Positions 56,938 to 64,000 of a DNA stretch of 64,000 nucleotides are shown here, piece by piece. A program made the position numbers and the translations under genes. Origin of the DNA: an uncultured Gammaproteobacteria bacterium (GTDB lineage: Bacteria > Pseudomonadota > Gammaproteobacteria > Eutrophobiales > Eutrophobiaceae); assembly GCA_943788005.1 (NCBI GenBank), contig CALSOP010000002.1, positions 836,573-900,572 on the forward strand, read 5' to 3'. Numbering within the stretch: position 1 is the stretch's first letter; each line of letters begins with the position of its first letter. Below the pieces are notes generated by a model, which ran no database searches, had not been told where the DNA came from, and saw only the letters and a program-made list of their open reading frames with translations.

Positions 56938-58271
56938 TTTTGCTGCGTATTTAGAGTTACAACCATACTCGTATCTCTGAACAGACGAAATCCCAGATTA
57001 AAGCTACGATAGGTCGGTTCGTACCAATAGCGGTTTGCTGAGCGAACTCCCAACGGAATATTGTACCAGGAGCCACCGCGCGTTACGCGATATTCGCATT
57101 CGTTATCTTTATATACTGAGCCATTGCTAGGGGCATCATGGTAACCAGCTTTCCAACAGTCCTCCGCCCACTCCCAGACGTTGCCGTGCATGTCATGCAG
57201 ACCAAAAGGGCTTGCTTTATATTGTCCTACTTTGGATGATTTTGCTTCGCCATCGCTACAGGGTGCATTCCTCCAGCCATAATGATTGATGTCTTTAGCA
57301 ACTTCATCATAGACATTGGCATAAAGGCATAGGTCTGATTTTGAGTTGCCAAAATGATAATCAGTCGTGCTACCAGAACGTGCGGCATACTCCCACTGTG
57401 CTTCTGAAGGTAAACTGTAGTTACTGCCGGTTTCCTTATTTAGCCAATCAATATAGGCATGTGCATCGTTCAAACTGACACAGACCACAGGGTGATCGTC
57501 TGACTGAGCGTAACTAGGATTGCGCCAGGTCAACCCTTCTTTCTGGCCAAAATCAACACCGCCTCCGTCGCCAAAACAACCTTTATGTATTCCGGCATTT
57601 GTCTCTGCATCGGTAAGATATCCTGTTGCCTCGATGAATTTTTTGAATTGGCCGACAGTAACCTCGTATTTTCCGATTTCAAAAGATGAGACGGTAACAA
57701 TATGTTGTGGCTTTTCATCTTTTCTGCCTTCTAAGGTGCCCATTAGGTAGGATCCGCCAGGAATTTTTACCATGTCGCCAGCTAAATTGTGTTGTTCCGT
57801 TTTGCCCACTTCCTCGTGGATTGCACTCAGGTCATCATCAAGCCTTTTCTCAGCATCAGATATTGCTATGGCCTCCGGATTAATCTTTCGTATTATTTTT
57901 AGATATTCTTTTGCTCCTATAGAATCTCCGACGTTAAGCGATGTCTGTAATCCTTCAATATTTATTTTTAAGATTTTGGCCAAAATTCGGGCCGCCCCGA
58001 GGTTATTTTCGTCTTCTTCCAGTATTTTTTTTACCTTCTCATAGGCATTTTTTCCGACAGGCTCGATGTGACGCCCCGCCTCAATGTCTGCTTCAGCGGC
58101 GGCCAATAAGCCCAATATAGTCAATGAATCCAGGTCGTCATGTTGGTCTAGAGTCAGGGCTACAGCGAAAGCATTTACGATAGGAAGGAAAAGCAGTGTT
58201 ACTACAAGAATAAATATACTTAAATTACTCATATTGAGTAGCGATGATGTAATAGTGCGTTGATTTATCAT
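56934..58271 (-). CDS. formylglycine-generating-enzyme-fold (SUMF1-like) protein, non-catalytic
   Basis: A 445-residue protein with an N-terminal membrane anchor or signal (about 15-38), a helical stretch (about 50-160), and a C-terminal FGE-sulfatase fold domain (about 165-440): GGSYLMGTLEGRKDEKPQH, EYAARSG-like segments, the HDMHGNVWEWAEDCWKAGYH segment and the terminal RVTRGGSWYNIPLGVRSANR. True sulfatase-activating enzymes have two cysteines between GGS and the RxA segment; here this region is WYNIPLG, with none, so it is probably not an active FGE. Its role may be structural or signalling. It converges with ggt. Confidence 0.86.
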   Translation of the reverse strand: MINQRTITSSLLNMSNLSIFILVVTLLFLPIVNAFAVALTLDQHDDLDSLTILGLLAAAEADIEAGRHIEPVGKNAYEKVKKILEEDENNLGAARILAKILKINIEGLQTSLNVGDSIGAKEYLKIIRKINPEAIAISDAEKRLDDDLSAIHEEVGKTEQHNLAGDMVKIPGGSYLMGTLEGRKDEKPQHIVTVSSFEIGKYEVTVGQFKKFIEATGYLTDAETNAGIHKGCFGDGGGVDFGQKEGLTWRNPSYAQSDDHPVVCVSLNDAHAYIDWLNKETGSNYSLPSEAQWEYAARSGSTTDYHFGNSKSDLCLYANVYDEVAKDINHYGWRNAPCSDGEAKSSKVGQYKASPFGLHDMHGNVWEWAEDCWKAGYHDAPSNGSVYKDNECEYRVTRGGSWYNIPLGVRSANRYWYEPTYRSFNLGFRLFRDTSMVVTLNTQQN

Positions 58272-58386
58272 AATTTATCTTCTTTTTATAATTGAAGTCA
58301 CGTTGTCCGTTATTTTTCGCAAATTGTACAAAATGCGAAGAATTTGCCCAACTCCAGTAGACATAAATATTTCCAGTAAGTTTAAT

Positions 58387-58845
58387 TTAACCGGTATTTT
58401 TACAATCAAGCAAATTGCTCCAGCGTTTACTCCAGCCAAATTCCTGTTTTAAAGCTTGAACCAGTTTTCTTACCTGCATCTCAGAGTAATGGCTTCTCGT
58501 AACAAGTAAATTGATACTTTCACAATCAACCTCATGCTCATTATTGCTCATGAGCTTCAAATGAGCACACTCATGATAGTATATAAAATGTTTTGCATTT
58601 TTAGGCAGTTTAGCGAACGCGCTATTGTCTATAGCGATAGTGGGGTAGCCCAGTGGCCATTGGGCTGTCGCAATTTTCTTCCCGGGAATGCTCGAAACAA
58701 TTTTAACTTCAACCTCTTTGTCAGTATCTAAATGCCTGGCTGTGCAGGATAGTTTGTCATTTTCATTTTTATCTTGTGCAGCTGCAATTAATGGAAATGA
58801 TAAACAAATACTGTTGAGTAAAAAATATATTATTATTTTAAACAT
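58387..58845 (-). CDS. small secreted HExxH protein, probable metallopeptidase-like
   Basis: A 152-residue protein with a signal peptide (about 1-23, ending AAAQ) and a HExxH zinc motif His91-Glu92-Cys-Ala-His95 (YYHECAHLKLM), followed by NNEHEVDCES, whose acidic residue could be a third metal ligand, as in other families with HExxH and a downstream E/D-x-D-C pattern. The secretion signal and Zn motif suggest a periplasmic peptidase of unknown substrate, but I do not recognise a named family. It sits between the FGE-fold gene and mutM. Confidence 0.72.
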   Translation of the reverse strand: MFKIIIYFLLNSICLSFPLIAAAQDKNENDKLSCTARHLDTDKEVEVKIVSSIPGKKIATAQWPLGYPTIAIDNSAFAKLPKNAKHFIYYHECAHLKLMSNNEHEVDCESINLLVTRSHYSEMQVRKLVQALKQEFGWSKRWSNLLDCKNTG

Positions 58846-59661
58846 TCAGTGTTGGCACTTTGTGCAATAAAATGTTGAACGTTGTCCCAGGCGAATTACT
58901 TTAATAGGCGTCTTACAACAATTACAGGGATCTCCTGCTCTATCGTAAACTTGTAATTCATTTTTAAAATAACCTGGCTTGCCTTCGCCGTTGATAAAGT
59001 CGCGCAAAGTAGTGCCGCCTTTTTTAATGGCATGTGACAAGACATTCTTTATTTCAACAACGAGTTTTTCATATCTTGCCTTTGAAATTTTCCCCGCTTT
59101 CTGTGTTGGTTTAATACCTGCATGAAAGAGGGCTTCACTTGCATAGATGTTGCCTACGCCAACAACGATACAACTATCCATTATAAATGTTTTAATAGCC
59201 TTAGTTCGTTTTCTCGATCGGGCATATAAGTAATCAGCCTGAAATATATCGCTTAATGGCTCGGGGCCTAGATGACTGATCAGCTTATGCTCCATTGGGT
59301 CATCTTTAGTCCAGAGTATTGAACCAAACTTTCTTGGGTCTCTAAAACGCAGCGTCTGCCCGGACTCAAAAATAATATCGACGTGATCATGTTTTTCAGG
59401 GGCTTGACTATCCTTAATGACTCTTAAACTGCCAGACATGCCAAGGTGTAATATCATGCACCCATTTTCAGTATAAAAGAGTAAATATTTTGCGCGGCGA
59501 TGCAGCTTTCTAATGACTTGGTTTTTTAATGATCGCTTCAAGCTTACCGGTATCGGCCAACGTAATTGGCGCTCGCGGATGATGATATCTTTTACAGTCT
59601 CACCGACAACGAAAGGCGCAATACCTTTACGTGTCGTTTCAACTTCGGGTAGTTCAGGCAT
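58846..59661 (-). CDS. mutM: formamidopyrimidine-DNA glycosylase MutM (Fpg)
   Basis: Base-excision glycosylase removing 8-oxoguanine. The 271 residues start with the catalytic MPELPEVETT (Pro2-Glu3). The helix-two-turn-helix domain (NIYASEALFHAGIKP) and the C-terminal zinc finger (Cys4, CNCC...CTKC at the end) are intact. Start chosen at ATG 59661; neighbours diverge: a P-type ATPase gene starts 66 bases away. Confidence 0.97.
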   Translation of the reverse strand: MPELPEVETTRKGIAPFVVGETVKDIIIRERQLRWPIPVSLKRSLKNQVIRKLHRRAKYLLFYTENGCMILHLGMSGSLRVIKDSQAPEKHDHVDIIFESGQTLRFRDPRKFGSILWTKDDPMEHKLISHLGPEPLSDIFQADYLYARSRKRTKAIKTFIMDSCIVVGVGNIYASEALFHAGIKPTQKAGKISKARYEKLVVEIKNVLSHAIKKGGTTLRDFINGEGKPGYFKNELQVYDRAGDPCNCCKTPIKVIRLGQRSTFYCTKCQH

Positions 59662-59726
59662 GATCTTTTACTTTATTGATTCAACGCATTTGAAGTGTCA
59701 TTAAGTCAGGTTAGAATAGCATTAGT

Positions 59727-62432
59727 ATGGACACTCCAATAATAAAAAATAATCTGCAGTACCATCAATGTTCAGTTAATGACCTCTATAGTCATTATGA
59801 GGTCGATGGCAATGGCTTATCTTCTGAAAGCGCTCAAAAACGATTAAAAATATATGGAACAAATGAATTACGCGTAAAACAGGATGTCCCCGAGATAATT
59901 AAATTTTTATATCAATTCAAGAATTTCTTTGCATTATTACTGATTGTGGGTAGTGGTCTAGCCTTGTTAGCTGAACAGCTTGACCCTGGCTTGGGGAATC
60001 TTTATATCGCCATTGCTTTGTTCGGCGTTACTATTTTGAATGCAACGTTTACCTATATACAAGAGCATCAAAGTGAAAAAATCATGGAAAGCTTTCGCAA
60101 AATGATGCCGACCATGGTGCGTGTTTTTCGAGATGGGGTTGAGGTTGAGATAGAGGCAAGCATGATCGTCCCCGGTGATATTGTTCGTTTAGGTGAGGGC
60201 GATCGTGTCCCGGCTGACGGACGCTTACTCGAAGATCATTTATTGCGCGTAAATCAAAGTAGCTTGACGGGCGAGAGTGAAGCGGTGCTATTGGATAGCC
60301 ATCATCATGCAGAGAATTTACTGGAAAGCCATAATATGGTGTTTTCAGGCTCCTTGGTTGAAAGTGGTGTTGGCCTGATATTGATATGTGCAACGGGGAT
60401 GGATACGCAGTTTGGCAAGATTGTTCAACTCACGAAAGAGACCTCTGTAGTTGAAACACCGATAGGTAAAGAACTGAAATATTTTATTCGCATTATCAGT
60501 TCAATCGCAATCTTTCTTGGCGTTCTGTTTTTTATTGTCAGTATTATTATAGGTAAAGGATCGATAAGCAGTTTGATCTTCGCCATCGGCATTATTGTAG
60601 CCAATGTGCCAGAAGGTTTATTGCCAACGGTTACTTTGGCACTGGCAATGGCAAGCAAACGCATGGCGCGTAAAAATGCGCTGATAAAGAATCTGGAAAG
60701 CGTGGAAACATTGGGCAGTTCAACCGTTATCTGCACTGATAAGACAGGAACACTCACTCAAAATAAGATTAGTGTGAACACGTTGATTTTTTTTGATGAA
60801 GAATATCAAGCAGAACAGATCGATACAGCACACCCGAGTTTTAGTCTTGCATGCAAAATAATGAACCTCTGTAATAACGCGAAATTAGCCAATGGCGGCT
60901 ATATTGGCGAGTCGACAGAAGGGGCTCTCTTGTTATTTGCGAACAAGCATCAATTAATTACCGGGCTTCAGGAACAGAGGCGAGTCACTGAAAAACCGTT
61001 TGAATCCTCTACAAGATATATGATTACAATTAATCACGATCCGCTGTTGGAAAATAATCAGGCATATCTAAAGGGAGCTCCGGAAGTGGTTCTGGCTATG
61101 TGTGATCGGGTTTTAGAAGGAGACAATGTACACAAGCTTGATAATGACCTCCGGCAAGAATTGCTAAATAAATATAATAATCTTGCAGCTAAAGGTGAGC
61201 GTGGTCTCGCAGTTGCTTATCGAGAAACAAATAATGATGAGATTGTTGAAGGCGGGTTTTTGTTTGTTTGTATTGTTGGCATGCTGGATCCGCCCCGTCC
61301 AGAAGTTCGTGACGCTCTAGCTAAATGCCGTACAGCGGGTATCCGGGTATTTATGATGACCGGAGATTATGGGCCAACTGCCGAAACTATAGGGCGTGAT
61401 ATTGGGTTATTTACCGGTGATGGACAGGTAATACAAGGTCATGAACTTGCAGAAATGGATGCGACAAATCTGAGTAAGGTCTTAGATGAGAAAGAATTGA
61501 TCTTTGCCCGCATATCGCCAGAGCAAAAATTACAGATAGTCAGGGCTTTACAAGCCAAGAAAGAAATTGTCACGGTTACCGGCGATGGTGTTAATGATGC
61601 CCCGGCTTTGAAAAATGCTGATATGGGCGTAGCGATGGGGATCATCGGGACTGATGTTGCCAAAGAGGCGAGTGACATGGTTTTGATGGATGATAATTTT
61701 GCAACCATTGTCTCGGCGATAGAAGAAGGACGAACTATTTTTGAAAACATTAAAAAATTCATTGCCTATATTTTAACGAGTAATATTCCACAGATTACCC
61801 CCTTTATAGCTTATGTAATGCTTGATATTCCATTGCCATTGACCGTTATTTTGATCCTAGCTATTGATCTTGGAACAGACTTGTTGCCAGCGCTAGGTCT
61901 GGGTGCTGAACGCCCGGAAACAGACGTGATGAAAAAACCACCACGATCAAGAAACGAAAGATTATTAACCCGAAATCTGCTTTTTATGAGTTATGGCGTT
62001 GTCGGGATGATACAAGCAACAGCAGGTTTTTTTAGTTATTTTGTGGTGCTCTATTCTAATGGCTGGCAATGGGGTCAGGATCTGGCGGTTAATGATCCCA
62101 TCTATCAAACAGCTATTACGGCATTCTTTGCGTCTATTATTATTTGTCAGGTTTCCGACGTCATTATTTGTCGTACTCGACGCCAAAGTTTAATAACAGT
62201 TGGTTTTTTGAAAAATCGTTTAGTGTTGCTTGGTATTTTTACAGAGTTAGTCTTACTCGGTCTGATAAGTTATGTGCCCTGGTGTAATGTGTTTTTTAAT
62301 ACAGCACCTTTAGAAGCATGGCACCTAATGCTCAGTGTCCCGTTTGCAATTTTTATATTGCTGGGCGATGAACTAAGGCGAGTTTTTGTCAGGAGAAATA
62401 ATCCGTTTGTTTTGAAATGGTTAACCTGGTGA
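59727..62432 (+). CDS. P-type cation ATPase resembling the Na,K-ATPase alpha subunit (P2C-like)
   Basis: A 901-residue P2-type ATPase. The actuator domain has the TGES motif, the phosphorylation site is Asp338 in DKTGTLTQNKIS, and the hinge is TGDGVNDAPALK. The TM4 segment NVPEGLLPTVTLALAMASKR and LESVETLGSS before the DKTGT, and the TM6 region LAIDLGTDLLPALGLGAE near ETDVMKKPPRS, follow the Na,K/H,K-ATPase pattern rather than Ca2+ or heavy-metal pumps. It may move Na+, K+ or H+; no beta subunit gene is next to it. It converges with the DUF4340 gene, separated by two bases. Confidence 0.88.
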   Translation: MDTPIIKNNLQYHQCSVNDLYSHYEVDGNGLSSESAQKRLKIYGTNELRVKQDVPEIIKFLYQFKNFFALLLIVGSGLALLAEQLDPGLGNLYIAIALFGVTILNATFTYIQEHQSEKIMESFRKMMPTMVRVFRDGVEVEIEASMIVPGDIVRLGEGDRVPADGRLLEDHLLRVNQSSLTGESEAVLLDSHHHAENLLESHNMVFSGSLVESGVGLILICATGMDTQFGKIVQLTKETSVVETPIGKELKYFIRIISSIAIFLGVLFFIVSIIIGKGSISSLIFAIGIIVANVPEGLLPTVTLALAMASKRMARKNALIKNLESVETLGSSTVICTDKTGTLTQNKISVNTLIFFDEEYQAEQIDTAHPSFSLACKIMNLCNNAKLANGGYIGESTEGALLLFANKHQLITGLQEQRRVTEKPFESSTRYMITINHDPLLENNQAYLKGAPEVVLAMCDRVLEGDNVHKLDNDLRQELLNKYNNLAAKGERGLAVAYRETNNDEIVEGGFLFVCIVGMLDPPRPEVRDALAKCRTAGIRVFMMTGDYGPTAETIGRDIGLFTGDGQVIQGHELAEMDATNLSKVLDEKELIFARISPEQKLQIVRALQAKKEIVTVTGDGVNDAPALKNADMGVAMGIIGTDVAKEASDMVLMDDNFATIVSAIEEGRTIFENIKKFIAYILTSNIPQITPFIAYVMLDIPLPLTVILILAIDLGTDLLPALGLGAERPETDVMKKPPRSRNERLLTRNLLFMSYGVVGMIQATAGFFSYFVVLYSNGWQWGQDLAVNDPIYQTAITAFFASIIICQVSDVIICRTRRQSLITVGFLKNRLVLLGIFTELVLLGLISYVPWCNVFFNTAPLEAWHLMLSVPFAIFILLGDELRRVFVRRNNPFVLKWLTW

Positions 62433-62434
62433 GT

Positions 62435-63322
62435 TTATTGTTGCTGTTTTTCCATAGTTGTTGCGGTATTTTCTTTTAATAATAATTTATCTGCTTCATC
62501 ACTGCCGAGGTGATATTGAATGCCGACATCTTTTCTGCCAAGTATCAAATGTGGCTCGGTTGATACAACAATAAATCTGATAGTGATTCCGCTCGAAGAA
62601 GAAACGACTATCGGTAGTTCTGTCTCAGGCGTTTCATATTTGCTTACTGATATTGCAACGGCATTCTTCCAGGCAAATACAATTCGTTTTAATTGCTCCG
62701 GCTTTATGTCCATCAATTTTCGTGTTTGCCAATCATCACCAATGAGCTCAATTTTGTTATCCGGGAACTGTATTGCGTTAATATCTACATCAAGCGGTAA
62801 TATTTTAGGGTCTGCAAAGAACGCTGCGTTTGTCGTTAGCTGCGCATAAAGCGAGTCATTTACTAAATGTATTTTTCCATCAAATAAAACATAGCGGCGT
62901 TGATCGATGGCGTCAGTATTTCCAAATTGAAAAACATGATCATCAAGTTTTAAGGTGATTATTGGATCAATTAGATGAAAGCGTGCTAAATCAACTTCAT
63001 CTGGGTTTAACTTGCCGTGGGACTCTGCCTTTAAAAGATGTAGCATTGCATTGATGCGTGAGTTGTTAGCGAGAAACTTTAACGGCGAAAGCATATACCA
63101 GGCTTCACCTTGTTTACTAAATTCAAAGTTGTCGAGATTTTTTCTTAGTACTTCTATCTTGACGATATCTTCTTGTTCTATTGTCGTTAGTCGGGGTCGA
63201 ACTTGATTGGCCTTGTCTTCTGGCATGAAAAGAACGGCAGACAATAAAACAATAAAGACAAGCAGGCCTAAGTTAATCCAAAGTCGTTTGCCCACGTTAT
63301 TGCTTTTTTCGCCGTAGACCAA
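62435..63322 (-). CDS. DUF4340 domain protein
   Basis: A 295-residue protein with an N-terminal membrane helix (about 12-30) and a periplasmic domain of the DUF4340 kind (repeated short beta strands such as EQEDIVKIEVLRKNLDNFEF). In many Proteobacteria it lies downstream of a GldG-like ABC auxiliary gene, as here. It overlaps that gene by 26 bases. Function unknown; assumed to belong to the same transport-like complex. Confidence 0.83.
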   Translation of the reverse strand: MVYGEKSNNVGKRLWINLGLLVFIVLLSAVLFMPEDKANQVRPRLTTIEQEDIVKIEVLRKNLDNFEFSKQGEAWYMLSPLKFLANNSRINAMLHLLKAESHGKLNPDEVDLARFHLIDPIITLKLDDHVFQFGNTDAIDQRRYVLFDGKIHLVNDSLYAQLTTNAAFFADPKILPLDVDINAIQFPDNKIELIGDDWQTRKLMDIKPEQLKRIVFAWKNAVAISVSKYETPETELPIVVSSSSGITIRFIVVSTEPHLILGRKDVGIQYHLGSDEADKLLLKENTATTMEKQQQ

Positions 63323-64000
63323 TGGCTATGCCAATAGCGATCAATGCTGCAGGTAGTATAAACAAAAATCCAATGCCGATAATGCCGAGCACGGTGGGCG
63401 AAACATTTAATTGTGTGTCGTTTGATATCTTTGGTGGGATAGCTATAAATTCATCGTCACTACTTAACCAGTTTATTATTCGTGTGCCGAGTTCATTATT
63501 GCCGCTGTTAGCAAGATAGGTGTTAGAAAGAAAATCACCATCGCCAGTAACAACAACTCGTTGTTGTTTGGTAACCAGTTCTTCACCTTGTTGCGATTCA
63601 AGTTCGCGTTCCAGGCTTATGCCAATAGTTAAAGGTCCCTGTTTGTCGCTGCCTTCATTAAACTCAACGCCGCCTTCCAATTTACCTGTTTCGTTCCAGG
63701 TATGATCGCCCGTAGTTAAAATTGGCTTAGCTGTCCAAATGTCGGTCTCTAACAACTCTATAGCGCCTGCCATAGGGAATAAAGTTGTGAATTCAAAGCC
63801 TTCTGTCAGTGCATGGGGTGAATATAAAGTTTTAGTAACCAGCGAAATAGAAGGGTCATTGATGCCGATCAATTGCCCAGCATAATCAATTATAGCGCCT
63901 TCATAAAACTTTAGCGCAAGACCTTCCGCTAATGCGTCGAGCTTATAAAGAGGACCAGGATCTTGTAGCCATAATAAATTACCACCGTCATTAATATAAT
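63297..64000 (-). CDS. GldG family ABC-type auxiliary protein (partial, C-terminal part)
   Basis: The 3' part of a minus-strand gene whose start lies beyond the right edge. The frame stays open through 64000; the upstream sequence reads NDGGNLLWLQDPGPLYKLDA, which matches the GldG/ABC_transp_aux family, so an apparent start near 63872 is not the real one. The visible part ends with a membrane helix (about 167-188 of the visible C-terminal segment: VSPTVLGIIGIGFLFILPAA) and RRKKQ. The remaining genes of this GldF/GldG-type system would be upstream, outside the window. Confidence 0.85.
   Translation of the reverse strand, partial: YINDGGNLLWLQDPGPLYKLDALAEGLALKFYEGAIIDYAGQLIGINDPSISLVTKTLYSPHALTEGFEFTTLFPMAGAIELLETDIWTAKPILTTGDHTWNETGKLEGGVEFNEGSDKQGPLTIGISLERELESQQGEELVTKQQRVVVTGDGDFLSNTYLANSGNNELGTRIINWLSSDDEFIAIPPKISNDTQLNVSPTVLGIIGIGFLFILPAALIAIGIAIGLRRKKQ

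Noticed and set aside
63297-63872. Short frame ending at an apparent start near 63872
   Set aside because: The open frame and family similarity continue to 64000, so that start is not real; reported as a partial gene.

Overview
This window is a chromosomal segment of a Gammaproteobacterium with moderate to low G+C. It carries the replication origin neighbourhood. The left arm (rpmH-rnpA-yidD-yidC-mnmE) reads leftward and dnaA-dnaN-recF-gyrB reads rightward, which is the classic gammaproteobacterial arrangement. DnaA boxes flank dnaA on both sides, and two near-perfect parS (ParB-binding) sites lie inside recF. LPS-type glycosyltransferase genes, an aa3-type cytochrome oxidase cluster, RpoH and FtsEX/FtsY all fit an aerobic Gram-negative bacterium. 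I cannot name the genus from sequence alone. I found no rRNA, tRNA, CRISPR array, insertion sequence or prophage.

Layout. 1-1354: tatABC (twin-arginine translocase). 1351-3216: a membrane-anchored C13 (legumain-like) peptidase and a rhodanese, both on the minus strand. 3408-12893: ilvE, a small CHCC zinc protein, an ELM1-family protein and an AT-rich cluster of LPS core/saccharide genes (methyltransferase, GT4, GT2-type, three GT9 heptosyltransferase-like genes and a DUF6165 gene). 12913-23016: the origin region, where mnmE is disrupted by two frameshifts. 23013-28262: comF divergent from a complete bioBFHCD biotin operon, with a BirA-type operator between them. 28621-36740: a cytochrome c oxidase cluster (coxB, coxA, a 40-residue ORF, ctaG, coxC, terminator, a small twin-TM gene, surf1, a SCO-like membrane protein, ctaA disrupted by two frameshifts, ctaB).

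36845-38013: a pair of apparently exported methionine sulfoxide reductases, MsrB with a Tat-type signal and MsrA with a Sec-type signal. 38029-47606: an accessory mix including a methyltransferase, CHAD, MEKHLA, a CPA2 antiporter, a dienelactone hydrolase, GST, an SRPBCC protein, a class-3 lipase, a locally GC-rich 3-oxoacid CoA-transferase pair, a SpoIIAA-like protein and SixA. 47706-51303: rpoH and ftsX-ftsE-ftsY on the minus strand. 51427-56937: two M16 peptidases (one catalytic, one lacking the zinc motif), rsmD, coaD and ggt. 56934-64000: a formylglycine-enzyme-fold protein without the catalytic cysteines, a secreted HExxH protein, mutM, a P-type ATPase resembling the eukaryotic Na,K-ATPase alpha subunit, and a DUF4340/GldG pair that runs off the right edge.

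Most of the window is housekeeping sequence. The observations most worth a second look are the two parS sites inside recF, the paired frameshifts in both mnmE and ctaA (sequence errors or recent decay), the BirA operator, the exported MsrA/MsrB pair next to an intact Tat system, the Na,K-ATPase-like pump, and the membrane C13 peptidase. I did not find a convincing undescribed multi-gene system.
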